Shown here piece after piece: positions 61,456 to 64,000 of a stretch of DNA of 64,000 bases. Below the pieces are notes generated by a model that worked only from the letters and a program-made list of their open reading frames with translations, was not told the DNA's origin and ran no database searches. Source of the stretch: Mucilaginibacter endophyticus (GTDB taxonomy: Bacteria; Bacteroidota; Bacteroidia; Sphingobacteriales; Sphingobacteriaceae); NCBI RefSeq assembly GCF_003351025.1, contig NZ_QPCG01000002.1, forward strand, positions 806,001 to 870,000, read 5' to 3'. Each line of letters opens with the position of its first letter. The stretch's first letter is position 1. The position numbers were made by a program, and so were the translations under genes.

Positions 61456-63087
61456 TTATTTCATGTAATCTTTATCCAAAAACAAATAGCGTGCACGGTT
61501 AACTTCCGGCTTTTCTTCGCTCTTTACATCAATGTTCATGAATTTAACATGGTTGTTATCAGTAATAGCCGACCATTTAGGTAATCCCGCACCATTAGGG
61601 TTTGCCTTTTTAATAAAGTTGGCAAAGTAGTTTTCCATGGTTTCAGATACCTTAAAATCATCAGGAGTCCATGCGTAAGTTTTATTACCCGCAAGGTTGC
61701 CCATGGCGTATTCAATTTCTGAAGCGTGCGCGGCCCCAACAGCCGGCGGCATTTTGGGAGCAGGTTTTGCGGCATCGCCTTTAACTACACCACCTGCAAG
61801 TCCTGGGGTTGCGTTACCCATTGAGGCTACCATGGCAGGGCGTACACGTGAAAACAGGTAACGATAAACCGGCTTTCCTCCTGTTTGTACCTGCAGGTCG
61901 GCCCATTTCCAGGTACTGTATACAATAAAACGATCGCTTGACAAATCGGTTGCCACTTTAACTACTTCTTCATCATTAGCTGCCGGATATAGTTTCAATG
62001 CTTCCTCTGCCCTTTCTCCGTATAGTTGCTTCAATGTTTTAGTATAATTTTCAAGTGTTGGCGCGTCGCCGCGCATCATAAATTGAAATGGCACTTCGGC
62101 CGAATTCCAGCCTACCAATAAAGGCACTTTGGCCTGCTCGCCAGCCATAAATATTTCGGGCAGCGATTTTGGCAGCAGGTAATTATCAATAGTGGCCGAC
62201 ATTGGCGGAGTGCCGGGTTTAAAAGCATCATTTAACAATTGCTCGGCAGGTATAGCTCTCAAATCAGCCAGTGTATTGGCTTTTTCATTTGCGGCAAACT
62301 TTACACCGTTCTGCTCGGCATCAGCCAACGGGATAGGGAAAAGTGTTGGTTTAATACCTGCGCCACTTTCACCAATAGCACCTGCAATCAGGTCTTTTGA
62401 TAAGGGCGAAGCCATTTGCACCGATACAGAAATTGATCCTGCAGATTCGCCTGCTATGGTAACCCGTGCAGGATCGCCTCCAAAGGCCGCGATATTTTTT
62501 TGTACCCAAAGTAAGGCCTGGTGTTGATCAAGGTATCCATAATTACCTGAAGAGTGATTTGGCGACTCTTTAGTTAATTCGGGATGCGAAAAGAAACCGA
62601 ACACACCAAGCCGGTAATTTACAGTCAAAGCAACAATACCTTTTTTAGCCATGCTCTCGCCGTCATAGCGCGACTCTGATCCATCACCGGCCATTAAACC
62701 ACCACCATAAAAATAAACCAGCACAGGCAGCTTTTCTTTAGATGATTTTGCAGGTGTCCATACGTTAAGATATAAACAATCTTCACTCATACCTGATGTC
62801 CGGAAACCCATATCGCCAAAAATTGGCTTTTGCATAGGGTTATGGCCAAAATGGTCGGCTTTTAATATGCCTTCCCAGTTTTTGACAGGTTGAGGTTCTT
62901 TCCAGCGTAAATCGCCAACAGGCGGCTGCGCAAATGGGATTCCTTTAAAACTTAACACGTTCGATGCTTCGCGGGTACCTTCAAGCGCCCCATTCTCAAC
63001 GGCTGTTTTGTTTGCAGATAACTGCGCCATCACCCTCACCGAGGCAACCTGCGCAAGTAACAGCATTACTAAAATTGATTTCTTCAT
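61456..63087 (-). CDS. Secreted type-B carboxylesterase/lipase
   Basis: 543 residues with signal peptide (~1-21). The nucleophile is Ser215 in TIAGESAGSISV. NSAEVPFQF holds the acidic member and GAAHASEIEYAMGN the His. EDCLYLNVWTPA is the second family signature. The usual HGGG oxyanion stretch reads YFYGGGLMAG, His to Tyr. Function: hydrolysis of aryl, alkyl or acyl-sugar esters outside the cytoplasm. It is divergent from the Nudix-type regulator at 63234, which probably controls it. Confidence 0.87.
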   Translation of the reverse strand: MKKSILVMLLLAQVASVRVMAQLSANKTAVENGALEGTREASNVLSFKGIPFAQPPVGDLRWKEPQPVKNWEGILKADHFGHNPMQKPIFGDMGFRTSGMSEDCLYLNVWTPAKSSKEKLPVLVYFYGGGLMAGDGSESRYDGESMAKKGIVALTVNYRLGVFGFFSHPELTKESPNHSSGNYGYLDQHQALLWVQKNIAAFGGDPARVTIAGESAGSISVSVQMASPLSKDLIAGAIGESGAGIKPTLFPIPLADAEQNGVKFAANEKANTLADLRAIPAEQLLNDAFKPGTPPMSATIDNYLLPKSLPEIFMAGEQAKVPLLVGWNSAEVPFQFMMRGDAPTLENYTKTLKQLYGERAEEALKLYPAANDEEVVKVATDLSSDRFIVYSTWKWADLQVQTGGKPVYRYLFSRVRPAMVASMGNATPGLAGGVVKGDAAKPAPKMPPAVGAAHASEIEYAMGNLAGNKTYAWTPDDFKVSETMENYFANFIKKANPNGAGLPKWSAITDNNHVKFMNIDVKSEEKPEVNRARYLFLDKDYMK

Positions 63088-63123
63088 TATTGGTTATTTG
63101 GTTTGTAGCGTGCGGATAATAAC

Positions 63124-63166
63124 ACAATAAGAACAGTAATTCTTATTGTAACATAATGATACAATA
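63124..63166. promoter_or_regulatory. Palindromic operator of the Nudix-type regulator
   Basis: ACAATAAGAA (63124-63133) and TTCTTATTGT (63140-63149) are exact inverted repeats with a 6-nt spacer. A second, partial dyad follows: TATTGTA (63144-63150) with TACAATA (63160-63166). It lies between the divergent esterase and regulator genes. Confidence 0.75.
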
Positions 63167-63233
63167 ATAAATTATTTAATCTCACATTTCAAATTTTTTT
63201 GTTACTTGTGCAATCATTTTTTTCAGGACCTGC

Positions 63234-63983
63234 ATGAATAAAGAGTTTGAACAACAGGAAAGTAATATCAGCGGCGAAGGTTTTTTACCCGGGTTGGCTA
63301 TTGATACCGTTATATTCGGGTTTCATGATAACCAGTTAAAGGTATTGCTGCTGTCATACAAAAACTCTTCATTATATGCCCTGCCCGGCGGTTTTATTCA
63401 TGACAATGAGGATGTAAACCAGGCAGCGCGCAGGGTATTGGAAAGCCGCACGGCTTTAACTAATATTTACCTGGAACAATTTTATGTATTTGGCGATTAC
63501 AGCCGTTATGACCCTACCCCGCTTAAAGCCATTATGCATGCCAGGGGCTACACCGCGCCCGATAACCACTGGTTACTGAAACGTTTTGTATCAATCGGCT
63601 ATTACGCGCTGGTTGATTTTACTAAAGCGGTACCGTCTCCTGATGATATATCTGATAGTTGTGACTGGTATAGCCTTGATGATTTACCGGTTTTGATGCA
63701 GGACCACCGGCAAATTATTGAAAAAGCCCTGCAAACACTGCAAAACAACCTCGACCAGAAACTGATAGGCTTTAACCTGCTCACAGAGGAATTTACCATG
63801 GGCGATCTGCAATCACTTTATGAAACTATCCTCAATAAAAAACTACTCCGGGCGGCATTTCAGCGTAAAATGCTAAGCCTTGGTATTTTGGAGCGGATAG
63901 CCAAAAAGTGGACCGGAGGGGCTCATAAAGCCCCTTACCTGTACAGGTTTATATCAAACAATGTTACGGCAGATACCTTTTAA
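63234..63983 (+). CDS. Nudix-domain transcriptional regulator (NrtR/AraR-like)
   Basis: 249 residues. An N-terminal Nudix-like domain (GLAIDTVIFGFHDNQLKVLLLSYKNSSLYALPGGFIHDNED) has a degraded Nudix box (GxxxxxE kept, RE changed to RV, EExG lost), followed by a C-terminal winged helix (FTMGDLQSLYETILNKKLLRAAFQRKM). This is the build of NrtR and the Bacteroides arabinose regulator AraR, where the Nudix domain senses a ligand without hydrolysis. The likely target is the divergent carboxylesterase and its own gene through the dyad at 63124-63166. The ligand is unknown. Confidence 0.87.
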   Translation: MNKEFEQQESNISGEGFLPGLAIDTVIFGFHDNQLKVLLLSYKNSSLYALPGGFIHDNEDVNQAARRVLESRTALTNIYLEQFYVFGDYSRYDPTPLKAIMHARGYTAPDNHWLLKRFVSIGYYALVDFTKAVPSPDDISDSCDWYSLDDLPVLMQDHRQIIEKALQTLQNNLDQKLIGFNLLTEEFTMGDLQSLYETILNKKLLRAAFQRKMLSLGILERIAKKWTGGAHKAPYLYRFISNNVTADTF

Positions 63984-64000
63984 TACTACAACTTCACTGA

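Noticed and set aside
1..64000. CRISPR arrays, prophage genes, insertion sequences or known anti-phage operons
   Set aside because: No regularly spaced repeats, transposase, integrase or phage structural protein was seen on either strand.

Overview
The window looks like chromosomal DNA of a Bacteroidota, most likely Sphingobacteriaceae (Mucilaginibacter/Pedobacter-like). The signs are SusC/SusD outer-membrane pairs, a type IX secretion C-terminal domain, TAnnTTTG promoter boxes, few Shine-Dalgarno sites, and two hairpin repeats typical of the group. The genus is an inference from protein style, not from a marker gene.

Layout. (1) 0-7.5 kb: the 3' part of a large secreted beta-helix adhesin, tRNA-Leu(UAG), and a minus-strand envelope cluster: kdsA and kdsD (Kdo synthesis), a UDP-sugar dehydrogenase and a polyprenyl glycosylphosphotransferase. 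(2) 7.6-9.6 kb: an ArsR-type repressor with two VOC proteins and an SRPBCC protein, under a promoter holding a double operator. (3) 9.7-13.4 kb: two MFS efflux pumps; the second is divergent from a TetR repressor, and both promoters carry the same 21-bp operator. (4) 13.5-46.8 kb: a large glycan-utilisation locus. It has a GH78-like rhamnosidase, a LacI regulator, a FucP-type sugar importer, an acyltransferase, a GH2 enzyme with a CBM32-like domain, two GH92 alpha-mannosidases, two beta-propeller proteins (one fused to a ricin-type lectin), an esterase, an SGNH hydrolase, two SusC and two SusD proteins in the order D-lipoprotein-lipoprotein-C-D-C, and a divergent Lgt. Nine copies of a 13-bp LacI-type site, all in the same orientation relative to the gene they precede, tie these units into one probable regulon. 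(5) 46.9-48.6 kb: DoxX, ArsR, SRPBCC, SRPBCC, whose promoter is a diverged copy of the ArsR promoter in region 2. (6) 48.8-50.4 kb: a lone A/T-rich gene for an unclassified HExxH protein. (7) 50.5-54.6 kb: Gfo/Idh oxidoreductase, ApbE, a Nudix protein and a membrane-tethered winged-helix regulator. (8) 54.7-60.0 kb: a galactonate (DeLey-Doudoroff) operon, dgoD-transporter-dgoK-dgoA, with a divergent lactonase. (9) 60.0-64 kb: tRNA-Leu(CAA), hscB, two small membrane proteins, a type-B carboxylesterase and a divergent Nudix/winged-helix regulator with its palindromic operator.

How it fits together. The 33-kb locus would strip mannose, rhamnose and a beta-linked sugar from a decorated glycan, bind and import the products through two SusCD-type complexes, and take up monosaccharide through the FucP-type permease, under LacI control. 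No hybrid two-component sensor or ECF sigma/anti-sigma pair lies in it. The dgo genes would turn galactonate into pyruvate and glyceraldehyde 3-phosphate. The strongest new observations are regulatory: the paralogous ArsR promoters with matched base changes, the nine-site LacI regulon, and the shared TetR operators. The least explained protein is the HExxH gene.
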